64,000 nucleotides of DNA from Aurantiochytrium sp. KH105. Lineage: Eukaryota > Sar > Bigyra > Thraustochytrida > Thraustochytriidae. Within the stretch, counting starts at the first letter, position 1. The number at the start of each line of letters is the position of its first letter. Positions 29,681-39,369 of the stretch are shown one piece after another. Below the pieces are notes generated by a model. It saw only the letters and a list, made by a program, of their open reading frames with translations, had not been told where the DNA came from and did no database searches. Both the position numbers and the translations under genes were made by a program. The DNA lies in contig BGKB01000022.1 of NCBI GenBank assembly GCA_003116975.1, positions 248,001 through 312,000 on the forward strand, in the 5' to 3' direction.

Positions 29681-31951
29681 ATGAGCAGCAAGGAGGCAGC
29701 GGCGGCGGCGCCGACGTCGAAGGGCGCGGCCCGGCGAAGGCGGCAGAAACAAAATGCGCTCGACAAGTGCCCTGGCTACGAGCCCAACCCGGCCTTCCAG
29801 TACCTCGAGCGCTGCAAACACTGCGGCTTCTCCAAGGCCGAGCACAAGGTGATCAAGTCTTCGGGAGAAGGCGTGCTGTACTCGTACCTGGACAGCGAAG
29901 GCGAGAAGAAGGCAGACGCCCCGAAAAGGGACCAGGCAGAAGCCCCTCTATTTTCGTACCTCGATGTTCAGGTGCGCACACAGGGCAGCAAGCCCAAAAC
30001 CAATCAGCCTGGTGTGGCAAGTTTCGTTCCTCAGGGACCCTCCCAAGATGTTTCTGCTGCCTTTCCAAAACGACATGTCAGTGCAAACAAACAAGGGAGC
30101 GCCGTCGACCACCACGACGAGCATGAAGAAACCCTCGTTGCTCATGGACCTACACAGGCGGCAGCAGCGGCGGCGGCGGCAAGGACCAGTCTGCATGACG
30201 CCAAGCAGCCTGCCCAGCAAGTCTCGCACAGAGAAAAGGCGGACAAGGATGACGACGACGACGATCACCACCACGACCAAGAGGAAGACGAAGAGGACGA
30301 CCAAGGAGATGTTCCCACGATTCATGAAAACGGTCCCATGGCTGGCGCCCCGAGTGCCACGCTCGCAAGTGACGCGGCGGAAACCGGATCCTTGATGGAC
30401 TCGATGTCCCACATGTCACAATCCTTTGATCCTGCCGCAACACTGCGGACCGTCTCGGGGCTCTTTTCGCGAATTCTGCCCCAATCAGAACCCGACGTCA
30501 CGAAGCGCGTCGAAGAGGACGCAGAGGAAGAGGAGGACGATGTGGATGAAGACGCAGACTTTGAATCTCCATCCGTTGCCCCTGCTCGCAAACCCTTGTT
30601 CTCTTTGCGATCAGAATCCTCGAAGCGTCCCTCTCAGCCTGCCGTGAAGAAGTCATCGATTACGTCGCTGGCATCGTCGTCGGCCAAGGCCGATCCCTCT
30701 ACGCGCAGATCGACTCGTGTCTCGGGTATGCAACGTGTCTCTCGTTTCTTTGCTCTCGGCAAGCAACGTCCCGTGTCGCGTCTGGCCGCGTCGTCCCCGG
30801 CGCGCGCGCCCCTCGATGTCACATCTGCCCGCGATGCCCACCTCGAGCAGATCCAGCGCCTTCTCAAAGTGACGAATGCCGGTGCAAAGCGAACGCGCGC
30901 CAAGTTCCGTGTGTATGAGGAGCCTTCCAAAGAAACTCTCGATTTGTATCGAAGCGATACTGGCAAGCTCGTGTGGAACAAAGCAATGGACATTGGATGG
31001 ACTAAGCTGCACGTGGCGGCGTGGAACCGTGATGACAAGCGGGTCGCGCGCGAAGCGCGGGCTTCGTTCGATGCCATCGATACACCAACGACGAACACAG
31101 GCGAAACGGCACTCTCTCTGGCGGTTAAGCGTGGAAGCCAGCATTCGGTCTTTGCACTGATCGAGGCCGGCGCGGCAGTGGACCAAGCAGACCACTTTGG
31201 ATTTTCTCCCATGCACTATGCCGTGCGTAACAATGACCACGAAGTGGTTAACATGCTAGCTGCGGGCAAGGCGAATCTTAATGCGGTCAGCGACGAGCTC
31301 CGTGTGTCCGTGCTGCACATGGCCTGCAGGTATGCAGACACAGATTTGGTGTCCGAATTGCTCGACCGGCAATTAAACGTGAATGCACGAGATGCGCGAG
31401 GCTGGACGCCCTTGTTTTATGCAGTCATGCGACCTGGGCGCTCCGATCTTGTGGACTTGCTGATTGCAAACAAGGCTGATGTTCGTGCTAAATCCGGAGA
31501 GGGCCTCACAGCGCTTCACTGCGCGACGCTTTCAGATGACCCAGAGCACGTGACTGCTCTGGTCGAGCGGGGCGTGCGTATGGACCTTGCGGACGAGAGT
31601 GGATTCACCGCTATGCACTACTGTGCGCGTTTTGATGCCGGTGCCTCGCTGCGTCGCCTGCTGGAGTACGGCGCGCGTCTGAAGCCCAAGAGTGAGGCGC
31701 CATTCACGCCGTACGAGATTGCACTTCATTACGACAACGACAGCGTCGTCGAAACGATCGAGAGCTGGCGTGATTTTCGTACGCCCGAAACCATTCTTGA
31801 TTCCCCAGAGATTGAGCGCGAGACGCCTCTCGGCGTACACATGCACGTGGACGAGGAGCTTGATTTGGCGGAGCTTGCCATCCTCGAGGGCATCTTTTCC
31901 AACGGTAGCGGCAATGGGGCTGATGGCGGCGAGTGTTGCTCTATTTCGTGA
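29681..31951 (+). CDS. Ankyrin-repeat protein with N-terminal Cys/His motif and CaaX-like C-terminus
   Basis: 756 residues from ATG at 29681; the frame runs 40 codons further upstream but only to GTG. A Cys/His cluster at C30-x14-C45-x2-C48-x6-H55 could bind zinc. Residues about 60-430 are low complexity with Asp/Glu/His-rich and Ser-rich stretches. Six or seven ankyrin repeats follow at about 438-695 (GWTKLHVAAWN, GETALSLAVKRGS, GFSPMHYAVRNND, GWTPLFYAVM, GLTALHCATLSDD, GFTAMHYCARFDA). The protein ends ECCSIS, whose last four residues CSIS fit a farnesylation CaaX box with a second Cys beside it. A prenylated ankyrin scaffold on a membrane is therefore likely. No specific orthologue is recognised. 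A diverged copy of its 3' end lies just downstream. Confidence 0.85.
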   Translation: MSSKEAAAAAPTSKGAARRRRQKQNALDKCPGYEPNPAFQYLERCKHCGFSKAEHKVIKSSGEGVLYSYLDSEGEKKADAPKRDQAEAPLFSYLDVQVRTQGSKPKTNQPGVASFVPQGPSQDVSAAFPKRHVSANKQGSAVDHHDEHEETLVAHGPTQAAAAAAAARTSLHDAKQPAQQVSHREKADKDDDDDDHHHDQEEDEEDDQGDVPTIHENGPMAGAPSATLASDAAETGSLMDSMSHMSQSFDPAATLRTVSGLFSRILPQSEPDVTKRVEEDAEEEEDDVDEDADFESPSVAPARKPLFSLRSESSKRPSQPAVKKSSITSLASSSAKADPSTRRSTRVSGMQRVSRFFALGKQRPVSRLAASSPARAPLDVTSARDAHLEQIQRLLKVTNAGAKRTRAKFRVYEEPSKETLDLYRSDTGKLVWNKAMDIGWTKLHVAAWNRDDKRVAREARASFDAIDTPTTNTGETALSLAVKRGSQHSVFALIEAGAAVDQADHFGFSPMHYAVRNNDHEVVNMLAAGKANLNAVSDELRVSVLHMACRYADTDLVSELLDRQLNVNARDARGWTPLFYAVMRPGRSDLVDLLIANKADVRAKSGEGLTALHCATLSDDPEHVTALVERGVRMDLADESGFTAMHYCARFDAGASLRRLLEYGARLKPKSEAPFTPYEIALHYDNDSVVETIESWRDFRTPETILDSPEIERETPLGVHMHVDEELDLAELAILEGIFSNGSGNGADGGECCSIS

Positions 31952-32784
31952 GTCTGATCCTGAATGACCTGCGATGGATCATTTTCTTTGTTCATCCCAC
32001 TTTGGATAAATCCTTTTCCGTCGACCATTTCCTAGAACCTCGACGGGCACATGCATGCACACGTGGTTGATCTATTCAACATGGTGGAGCTTGTCATTCT
32101 CGAGGGCGTCTTTTCCTACCGTTGCGACAGTAGAGGCAATGGCATGAGCCTGATCCGACTCCACGAGCTCAGCAATACGCGGTGTTTCATCTTCTTCATC
32201 TCCTTCATTCCTCTGGAGTCTTTTTTTTTCGTGGACCTTTTATTTTTTCTTTCGTGTTCATCCTGTTTTCAGGTTTCTCTCCCCCCCCTTCATGACAAAT
32301 ATCAGGGGCGATTCCGTAACTTGAAGTAGTAGGCCAGCGAGTGGGTTTCGTTTGCGCTTGCCAGTGCAGACTCATGGCCAGCAAGCAAGCCAAGGCGACC
32401 ATGCATCTTACTATAATGTAAATCGAATTGTGCCTTTTCTTAATTTTAAAGGGAGAAGAGTCAGGTGTCAGTGTCGTGGCGGTTCGAAGCTGGACACATT
32501 TGGACATTGCGTCGTTGAGCCAGGCTAATTGAGGCTTGTTTACTTTTTGCAACCTTCTCTTTTCCACGGCGATAGATATCAACCAAGAAGGTCAAAGTAG
32601 CATGCAACACATTCATGAGATCATCAAGTACTCGACGGCTTTAAGACCGGGCTGTGACAAGACCAAGGAAGGGCACCCGCCTTCGATGGTTGCAGTGTTG
32701 ATAATTACGACCATCGCCAAAACGCCGGGAAAAAAAGAGAACACAAGGCAACAACACCCTCCGCTCTGAGGACTGGACGCTGCC
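31952..32784. other. Ankyrin-gene 3' flank and spacer
   Basis: Holds the diverged duplicate of the ankyrin gene 3' end (separate entry) and then lower-GC sequence with short pyrimidine tracts. No intact gene seen. Confidence 0.6.
32051..32150 (+). pseudogene. Diverged duplicate of the 3' end of the ankyrin gene
   Basis: This stretch encodes VELVILEGVFS where the intact gene encodes AELAILEGIFS, preceded by a matching ATGCAC...ACGTGG block and followed by a GGCAATGG block. The offset from the parent sequence (31841-31935) is about 215 bp. It retains roughly the last 30-35 codons, without ankyrin repeats. Confidence 0.75.
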
Positions 32785-34160
32785 GTGCATCGAGGAGCAC
32801 TTCACCGTGCACACCAACTACCCCACGGACGAGATCCTCAAGCAGCTCAAGGTGCTCACGTCGATCCGCAACAACATGATCTTCACGGCGCTCCTGCGCA
32901 ATGTGCGCAACAAACGCGGTCGAGCCGCTCAACAACAAGATCAAGAACCTCATCATCATCCAAAAGGAGATCTACGAGCTGATGCTGGCCAAGAAGAAGA
33001 TCAGCACCATGCTGAGCTACAGTACGATCCTCGACAAGTACTGAAAGTGAGTTGTGAGTGCCTAGCAAGGTCTGCGTCGGAGTATCAACCGCCTCGGTCT
33101 CGGCGCGCAGAAAATTTACGTGGAAATCACGACCAAGAAATCAGACACAGTCAGAGTTGATAAGCTGGGCATCCCGGATACACTAACTCAACTCTCTGAC
33201 ATCGGGACCGAGCTCGCAACCCTCACGTACCATTTGTATCTGAGCGAGGTCGGTGCAAACTCCTCAAAGCAGAGAAGGCCGCGCTCGAAAGGCTCCAAAA
33301 ACTGACTTTTTCAAAGCTTAGAGCGGATGCGTCAAATAATGTGAAAATCAGCCAGTTGGGCCGCTCATTTGATGCCGAACGCCTCTTCAAGTACGTGCAA
33401 ATGGAGAAGGCCTGTTACGAGACGGACGAACAGATTGAAAGTAAGGATGTGCTTGAGCTGATTCGGTGGAATAAACAGGATATCGCGACGCAACAGGCCC
33501 TGTCCAGCAGCGCCGCCGCCGCCGCGACGCACTTTCTCACGGCCGGCACCGCAATGGACGTTGCGCTGCTTCACGATAAACGCCGCAAACCCCTGGAGGA
33601 GTTTTTTCGCCGAGATACTGCATTCGCGTCTGAGGAAAACGTCAAGAACGCCTTCGGCCAGGTGGTGAAATTTTAAACGGAAACGATCACAAGTCAGGTC
33701 TCGTGAATCATTTCAACAATATCCTCGACGCCCAGGCACCGACCGGGGAGTATATTGCTGTGTGGTTCGGAGAAGAAAGCGAACACGCAGGAAACCAGTA
33801 CTCGCGCGTCAAGATCTGCACGCTGAGCCCACACTGGAGAATCACGAAAGTCACTGCAAACACAAACACGATTACGTTGAATCCCATGTTTGACGATACC
33901 ATCGAGGGACGCGCGACCCCCGTTGACGAGATTTACATTGCACAGTTCGAGGAGGGCACCGAGTGCTATGTGGATGGCGAAGACGCATATGGTGCTATTG
34001 CCAAACCGGTGGGGTGCACATATAGAGAATGAGTTTTCCGAAAGGGTTTTGTACCTGTGTTCATCGATGGCGCCCATGACCCCGCGGAATTCCACATCGA
34101 AAATGTTTCCGTCCGCATATCCACCACCAAAGCTGACGAAGATCGAGGATAAGGACGCCA
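32785..34160 (+). pseudogene. Unrecognised broken coding locus, several frames in series
   Basis: Five protein-like segments follow one another on the plus strand but in shifting frames. 32770-32920 contains FTVHTNYPTDEILKQLKVL. 32920-33043 contains LNNKIKNLIIIQKEIYEL, a coiled-coil-like piece, then a stop. 33100-33250 contains KIYVEITTKKSDTVRVDKLG. 33255-33675 contains LKAEKAALERLQKLTFSKL and ends KNAFGQVVKF then a stop. 33700-34030 contains IAVWFGEESEH and ITLNPMFDD, a beta-rich piece. The single-base frame change near 32920, the change near 33250 and the internal stops suggest a decayed gene; unrecognised short introns are the alternative. No family was recognised. Confidence 0.5.
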
Positions 34161-35016
34161 CCCGGTGCGTACGTTTTCACCGACCGCGGCCCTGTGGATT
34201 CGGGTTAAAACTTTTGATTTGCTTGACTGACAAACTTCATAGGAGGAAGACAACAGAAGAAAGCGTGGTACTACGGCGTTCATTCAGCAAGCGAAGTCAG
34301 CTGGCCAAAACGAAGATGGTGCTCGCAAAGCAATCTGGCAAAAAGCAAAAAGGTGCTCGGCAGAAAGGTTAGCGCTCGCCAAGCAATCTAGAAAGAAATA
34401 AAAATAAGAATTGGTCCTCGTAAAGCAATCTGGCAGCAAAGCAACCACAGGCAGAGTATAGACAGCAAGTCGAGACAGTCATGAAAGATGCGAATGCGAA
34501 CGCAAAAGACTCTCGAGCGCTCCCGAAAGGTCCTGCCCAGGGCGCTGACGGTGGAAGATCATAGGAAGATCTGTTGTGGCCAAAATTGATAAACACAGAC
34601 GCTTGCTCCTGCCAATCTGATCCCATGAAGAACTCTTCATGCTCGATTCGCAAAAGATCTTGCGCGCGTGCTATTGATGTGCGTGGACGAGCGCAGGCCT
34701 CTCGCCCGCATTCCCCGTGACCCCTGCCAAGAAGAGCTCGTCTCTACAAATCTCGGGAAACCTTGCGAGGCCCACCTGAAGCGTGGCTCCGCGCCGGATA
34801 AGTTGGCATTCTCGGGGTCAATTTTTCACGCTCGGGGAGAGTGAAAACCGCGCGCTCGCCAAGCAAATACGGTCTGCGAGCGCAAGCAAGCAAGCCCTTG
34901 GGCCGGCGGCGGCGGCGGCGGCAGCGGCGCGAGGCAAGGGCCCTGCACGCGCACGCGCGCAAGACCTGCACGTGCCGGCGCCCGCTGCGGCGCAGCTCGT
35001 TCGGCGGAGCAACGCC
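34161..35016. other. Spacer and 5' region of the FYVE gene
   Basis: About 850 bp. The first part has several imperfect copies of a GCAAAGCAATCT(G/A)GCA-like phrase (near 34325, 34378 and 34423). The last 230 bp are GC-rich and open in the FYVE frame back to a GTG at 34783. Confidence 0.55.
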
Positions 35017-36465
35017 ATGAGCGAGCAAGGAGAAGCTGTCGCGGACATGGGCGGGTGCGGCGCGGAGCCCGAGCAGCAGAACGAGGAGCAACAGCAGAAC
35101 GAAGAGCAACAGCAAGCGGAGGATGAGGACGAGGACGAGAATGAGAAGGGAGCAAACAGACTGGCGGGGAAAAGCGAAATGAGCGCGTCGGGTTCGGCCC
35201 CGCGCGAAGCTGGACTTGCGGAATGGCGGGCACAAGCTCCGCCAGCCCTGCAAACAGCGCGCGAGCTTGAAGGTGGCGAAAGGACGCCTTTGAAGAAGAA
35301 CTTGCACGGTACCAAGGACGACGGCGATGTAAACACTGGTGAAACCGAAACGCCTTCACCATTGCCACGCGTGATCCGTCTTGGCTCGGATGCTTCCGAA
35401 GAAGTCACCTCGTGGTATGCAGAAACCTTTTCCAACGAACTGACCGAGCTGAAGCGGTCGATCAAGAAAGCATCTAAATCTGCCAAACGAATGAGCCGTA
35501 GCCCTGATACAGGTAGTTCTCGACGAACAATTGGCAGTTTACCCACGTTGTCGGGTACACCAAGAAGTCGTTCAAGCACACAGGATTCTGGAGTCGCAGG
35601 AAGCTCTGGCGACCACGCATTAACCGCCCACTTTCGGGACGATGGCGCCGTGGATGACTTTGGGAGTAGTGCTAGTAGTGCGATGGCTACCAAGTTGGAG
35701 GTGGCGCTCATGGAAGCGCAAGAACATGCCGAAACGCAAGCTCGCGAAAAGGATTTGCTCGAGCAACGACTTTTGTGCTTGGAAGAGATTGAGGAACTTC
35801 GTATGAAACTTGCCACGTTCGAGCTCCAGGCAATCATGGAACAGCAGACGGACAGACTTGCGAGTGCTCCTCCGCGGTGGGCGAGCGACGACGACACGAT
35901 TTCGTGTCAGCGCTGCGAATTACCCTTTACATTTTTGCGACGGCGGCACCACTGCCGGCGTTGTGGTCGTTGTCTATGCGCAGAGTGCGCGCCGCGCGAG
36001 AATCAGGCGCCCATTCCGCACTTTGGCTATCATACGCCCGTTCGCCAGTGTTTGGACTGCTTGCCTCCAGAAGACTCGGCACAAGCCAAGTCGCCTGCAA
36101 AGCAGGGTCTTGCGTTCACGAGCGTTGACAAGAAGCCGTACTCTAGCGCTGTGGATGGTATCCGACGCATGGAAAACGCCTGTCTGCGCAATCCTACCTC
36201 GGAGAACCTTGTGTTGACGCTTCAGAGCTATGTGCACGCGGTGGAGAGGATTGCCAAGTCGGACTCTTTGCGGGATCGCGCCTTTCGCAGGCAGGCCCAT
36301 GCGACGCTTCTTAAATCCATGCGCACGTTTTTGCAAATGCCCCAGGTGCAAGGCTGTATGCGCGACGAAAACACACAGCATGCGGCTCTTGTCGAGTCGG
36401 TCCTGACGCCTTCGACGCCTCCATCTCCGGCAGCACCAGCGACGGCTGCTGATGCTGAGACCTGA
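35017..36465 (+). CDS. FYVE zinc-finger protein
   Basis: 482 residues from ATG at 35017; an extra 78 Ala-rich codons upstream start only at GTG. The first 200 residues are Glu/Gln/Ser-rich. A coiled coil runs about 225-285 (ALMEAQEHAETQAREKDLLE). The FYVE domain begins at W288 (WASDDD, the WxxD motif), with CQRCELPF, the RRRHHCRRCG basic patch and VRQC closing, so all four Cys pairs and the phosphoinositide-binding motif are present. Such domains bind PI3P on endosomes. The C-terminal 120 residues form a helical region (MENACLRNPTSENLVLTLQS) of unknown role, and no catalytic domain is present, so a membrane adaptor is likely. Its last 12 codons are copied 222 bp downstream. Confidence 0.92.
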   Translation: MSEQGEAVADMGGCGAEPEQQNEEQQQNEEQQQAEDEDEDENEKGANRLAGKSEMSASGSAPREAGLAEWRAQAPPALQTARELEGGERTPLKKNLHGTKDDGDVNTGETETPSPLPRVIRLGSDASEEVTSWYAETFSNELTELKRSIKKASKSAKRMSRSPDTGSSRRTIGSLPTLSGTPRSRSSTQDSGVAGSSGDHALTAHFRDDGAVDDFGSSASSAMATKLEVALMEAQEHAETQAREKDLLEQRLLCLEEIEELRMKLATFELQAIMEQQTDRLASAPPRWASDDDTISCQRCELPFTFLRRRHHCRRCGRCLCAECAPRENQAPIPHFGYHTPVRQCLDCLPPEDSAQAKSPAKQGLAFTSVDKKPYSSAVDGIRRMENACLRNPTSENLVLTLQSYVHAVERIAKSDSLRDRAFRRQAHATLLKSMRTFLQMPQVQGCMRDENTQHAALVESVLTPSTPPSPAAPATAADAET

Positions 36466-36985
36466 AACAGAATGGGAAAGTTGCTTGAACAATCCTTTTT
36501 GATCTCTTTTTAGCCTATCCTTGAGGAGCGCCCTCCTTCCTTTGCTCGCGTTACAATCACCACACCATATAGGCAAGATGTTGATATCCCAAGGTTGCTA
36601 TGGCCAGAAACAGAATGAAATGACACATTGCCTTGAACAATCTTTTTTTGCGCAGCACCAGCGACGGCTGCTGATGCTGAGACCTGAAACAGAATGGGAA
36701 AGTTGCTTGAACAATCCTTTTTGATCTCTTTTTAGCCTATCCCTGAGGAGCGCCCTCCTTCCTTTGCTCGCGTTACAATCACCACACCATGTAGGCAAGA
36801 TGTTGATAGCCCGAGGTTGCTCATGCCAGAAACAGAATGAAATGACACATTGCCTTGAACAATCCTTTTTTGACTTCGTCTTGGCCTCTCCTCGGACACT
36901 AGTCTCCTTTGCTCGCGTTTCCACAACAGTGGAGGCAGAATGCCGATAGCCCGAGGAAGCGGATGCCAGAAACAGAATGATCGAA
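36430..36985 (+). repeat. Tandem duplication of the FYVE gene 3' end, ~222-bp unit, 2 to 2.5 copies
   Basis: The segment starting GCAGCACCAGCGACGGCTGC at 36430, covering the last codons, the stop and 3' flank, recurs almost identically at 36652. A third, more diverged partial copy runs from about 36855 to 36985. The second copy keeps the coding tail (GCTGATGCTGAGACCTGA) but has no upstream gene. Confidence 0.9.
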
Positions 36986-38349
36986 AATTGGAATGGACAT
37001 GATCCCTCCAACGAGTACGTAAGTTTTTGTCCGCGACCTTTTCTGCCTGCATGACCGGCGTCAAAAGGATCAGTCCCTCCCGTCGCCCGAGCGCCATCCT
37101 CTTTGATCACGTTCTTCATCTCTCTCCTGGCGACGCACAGCTCGCCCCAGGAACGAGCTCCAAAGCATATTCCGCCCGCCAGCCATGGGCGATCGGTCGA
37201 TCGGTCGACGCCAGAGCAGCTTTTCTTCCTCTCGGCCGACCGCGGCCTTTCCCCTCGTCGCGCCGAGAGGCTCTCTCTGCGCAGCCTCGCCCTGCGCTCT
37301 GTCTGCCATCGCGCCAAGCAGGGCCTGCAGCCACCGCGCTGGGACGCGCCGCGCCAAGACGCCGCCACGCGGCCCGGTATCCGCGTCCCGCCCGCGCCTA
37401 CGCATCTACCCGGCTCTGCCCTGGTGCGCTTCTCCCAGGGGACCCGGGGCGTTCGCGCAAACCGGGAAAGCCCGGGCTGTGTTTCTTTCTCCGTCTCCTC
37501 ACACGCGCTGCGCCTTCCTCTCTTCTCTCTCTTCTCTCTCCGGTCTGTCTGTCTGTCTTCCGCGGAAGCGTCGAAGGCGGGAGCGAGTCCTGACCGGAGG
37601 TGGGAGGGAAGGGGCAGGGGACAGCAGAACCCCAACCTGGACCTCGAGAACCTCAACCTGGAGCCCGACGTCGACGGCACGGCGCAGCGCGGCGGCTTGG
37701 CCCGGCTTGGCGTGGTCGGGGCCGGCTGCGCGCGAGCTGAGGCTGGCCTGGCGGCGAAAAGGAAACGGCGGGGTCGAAAGGATGAGCGCAGGGCGGCAAG
37801 GGGAGCGAGCGGCAGGAGCAGGAGAGCGACGGTCTGGGAAGCGAGCTACGAAGAGGCTTGGGTGCACGCGTTCGTGAGCCCTTGTACGCGAACGTGGTCC
37901 AGCTGCAGTGCGTCCATGGCCATGATGAAGGAATGAGACGCAAGCCCCAAGTTTATGGTCCAAAAAGGATACAAGATCGCGATTGCTTTTTCGACTGCGC
38001 AATCGATCTTTTCGTTGCAGCAGCTAGAAAGAACCTATGCTGGACTCGACAACTGAGACGCCGGCAACTCAGGTTTGCCCGTCAAGTGATGATTCTCAGC
38101 CAGCAAAGCAGCCAGAGGGTTCGAAGGCATTAACTTTCTGCATTTCGATTTTGCGATGAGACCAACGAACGAGAAGAAAAAACACGCCGCTGCTCGTGGC
38201 CACAAGGAGGGGCAAATACAAGGGAGGACGAAAGATTGAGTGCGAGAGAGGAAAGATAAAATAAGATGTTTCGGGTCGGGTCGTATTGTGCAGGGAAAAG
38301 GGTGTGTGAGCTAGTGGCAGAAACGAGGTCTGCGATGCTAAGCAGCACA
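36986..38349. other. GC-rich spacer between FYVE gene and first aquaporin
   Basis: Long open frames are seen on both strands at 37070-37940, but they are Arg/Ala/Pro-rich without domains and overlap each other. CTGT repeats lie near 37541-37557. From about 38100 the base composition drops and the aquaporin 3' flank begins. No gene supported. Confidence 0.6.
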
Positions 38350-39369
38350 TTAAAGGCCTCGCATGAGGACAAAGTCGTGGATCGCAGCTCCAATCGGCGC
38401 ACCGACCAGAGGACCAATCGTGTAGGTCCACCAGCCTCCCTTGGGACCAGGAAAGGCGATATCGCCCCAACCAGCGCCGTACGCAACAATGCGGGGGCCA
38501 AGATCACGAGCCGGATTGTAGCAGGCCTGGTTGAGCGCAGCGAAGATGCAGACGTTGAGCATGATGGTCATACCGACGCCAAAGGCCGCTGCACCGGGGC
38601 TGAGGCGCATCTGGTTGCGAGCGTCGTTAAAGCTGCACACTGCGAACATGAGGATGGCGGTACCAAGGACCTCGCAGCCAAAAGAGCCCGCGGCGTTAAC
38701 GTGCTCGGTCGACCAGTTGGCGTCCGCAGAGACAAAGCCGGGGTTGGGAAAGTACATGCTGAGGAAGGAGGCCGATAATTCGCTGCCAAGCTCGCCGCGC
38801 ACGATGCCTTTGGTCTCCTCGAAGGCTTCCAAACTGGTGCTCATGAGCAAAAGCACCACGGCGGCACCAAGGATGCAACCAACCAATTGTGCAGCCCAGT
38901 ATGGGAGAATTTTCCAGGCGGGAAAGCCGTCGGGGCGGAAAAGAGCGAGCGCAAAGGTGACGGCCGGGTTAATGTGCGCGCCCGAGACGGATGCGGTGGT
39001 CCAGATGGCAAAGGTGACGGTGAGGCCCCAGATGATGCCGACCTGGAAGAGGCCGGCTGTCGCGCCAAAAAGCGTCGCGGAGGCGTTCATGCCGCAGCCA
39101 AAAAAGATGAGGAAGAAGCAGCCGATGATCTCTGCGATGAGCTCGCGAATGAAGGTGGGCTTGCGCATCTCGTCGGGGGACTCGGTGGGGTCATCGCGCA
39201 GGCCAACGATAAAGGCGGCGTAGCGTTCCTGCAAGGTTGCTGGGCCCGATTTGGTGCTTTGGACTTCCTTTTCGTTGGCCTGAATGTGCATGCTCACGGC
39301 CTCTGGCGCCTCGGGGGTGACATGGGCGCCCTGCTGGCCCTGTCCGGCTTGCGTCTGCTCGTCAATCAT
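38350..39369 (-). CDS. Aquaglyceroporin (MIP family), copy 1
   Basis: 339 residues from ATG at 39369. After a 70-residue Gln/Glu-rich N-terminus come six membrane segments and two half-helices: GAHINPAVT (NPA at 134-136) and YNPARDLGPR (NPA at 285-287, D289). The Asp after NPAR is the aquaglyceroporin signature, as in GlpF, so glycerol or other small neutral solutes are likely cargo along with water. The C-terminus is HDFVLMRGL. The loop at about 178-228 is longer than in short aquaporins. First of three minus-strand paralogues; the other two share the EMR(K/T)P(T/S)F entry and the MRGL end. Confidence 0.95.
   Translation of the reverse strand: MIDEQTQAGQGQQGAHVTPEAPEAVSMHIQANEKEVQSTKSGPATLQERYAAFIVGLRDDPTESPDEMRKPTFIRELIAEIIGCFFLIFFGCGMNASATLFGATAGLFQVGIIWGLTVTFAIWTTASVSGAHINPAVTFALALFRPDGFPAWKILPYWAAQLVGCILGAAVVLLLMSTSLEAFEETKGIVRGELGSELSASFLSMYFPNPGFVSADANWSTEHVNAAGSFGCEVLGTAILMFAVCSFNDARNQMRLSPGAAAFGVGMTIMLNVCIFAALNQACYNPARDLGPRIVAYGAGWGDIAFPGPKGGWWTYTIGPLVGAPIGAAIHDFVLMRGL

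Noticed and set aside
37070-37943. Several overlapping frames of 70-280 codons on both strands
   Set aside because: Arg/Ala/Pro-rich products of GC-rich DNA, no domain, contradictory strands.
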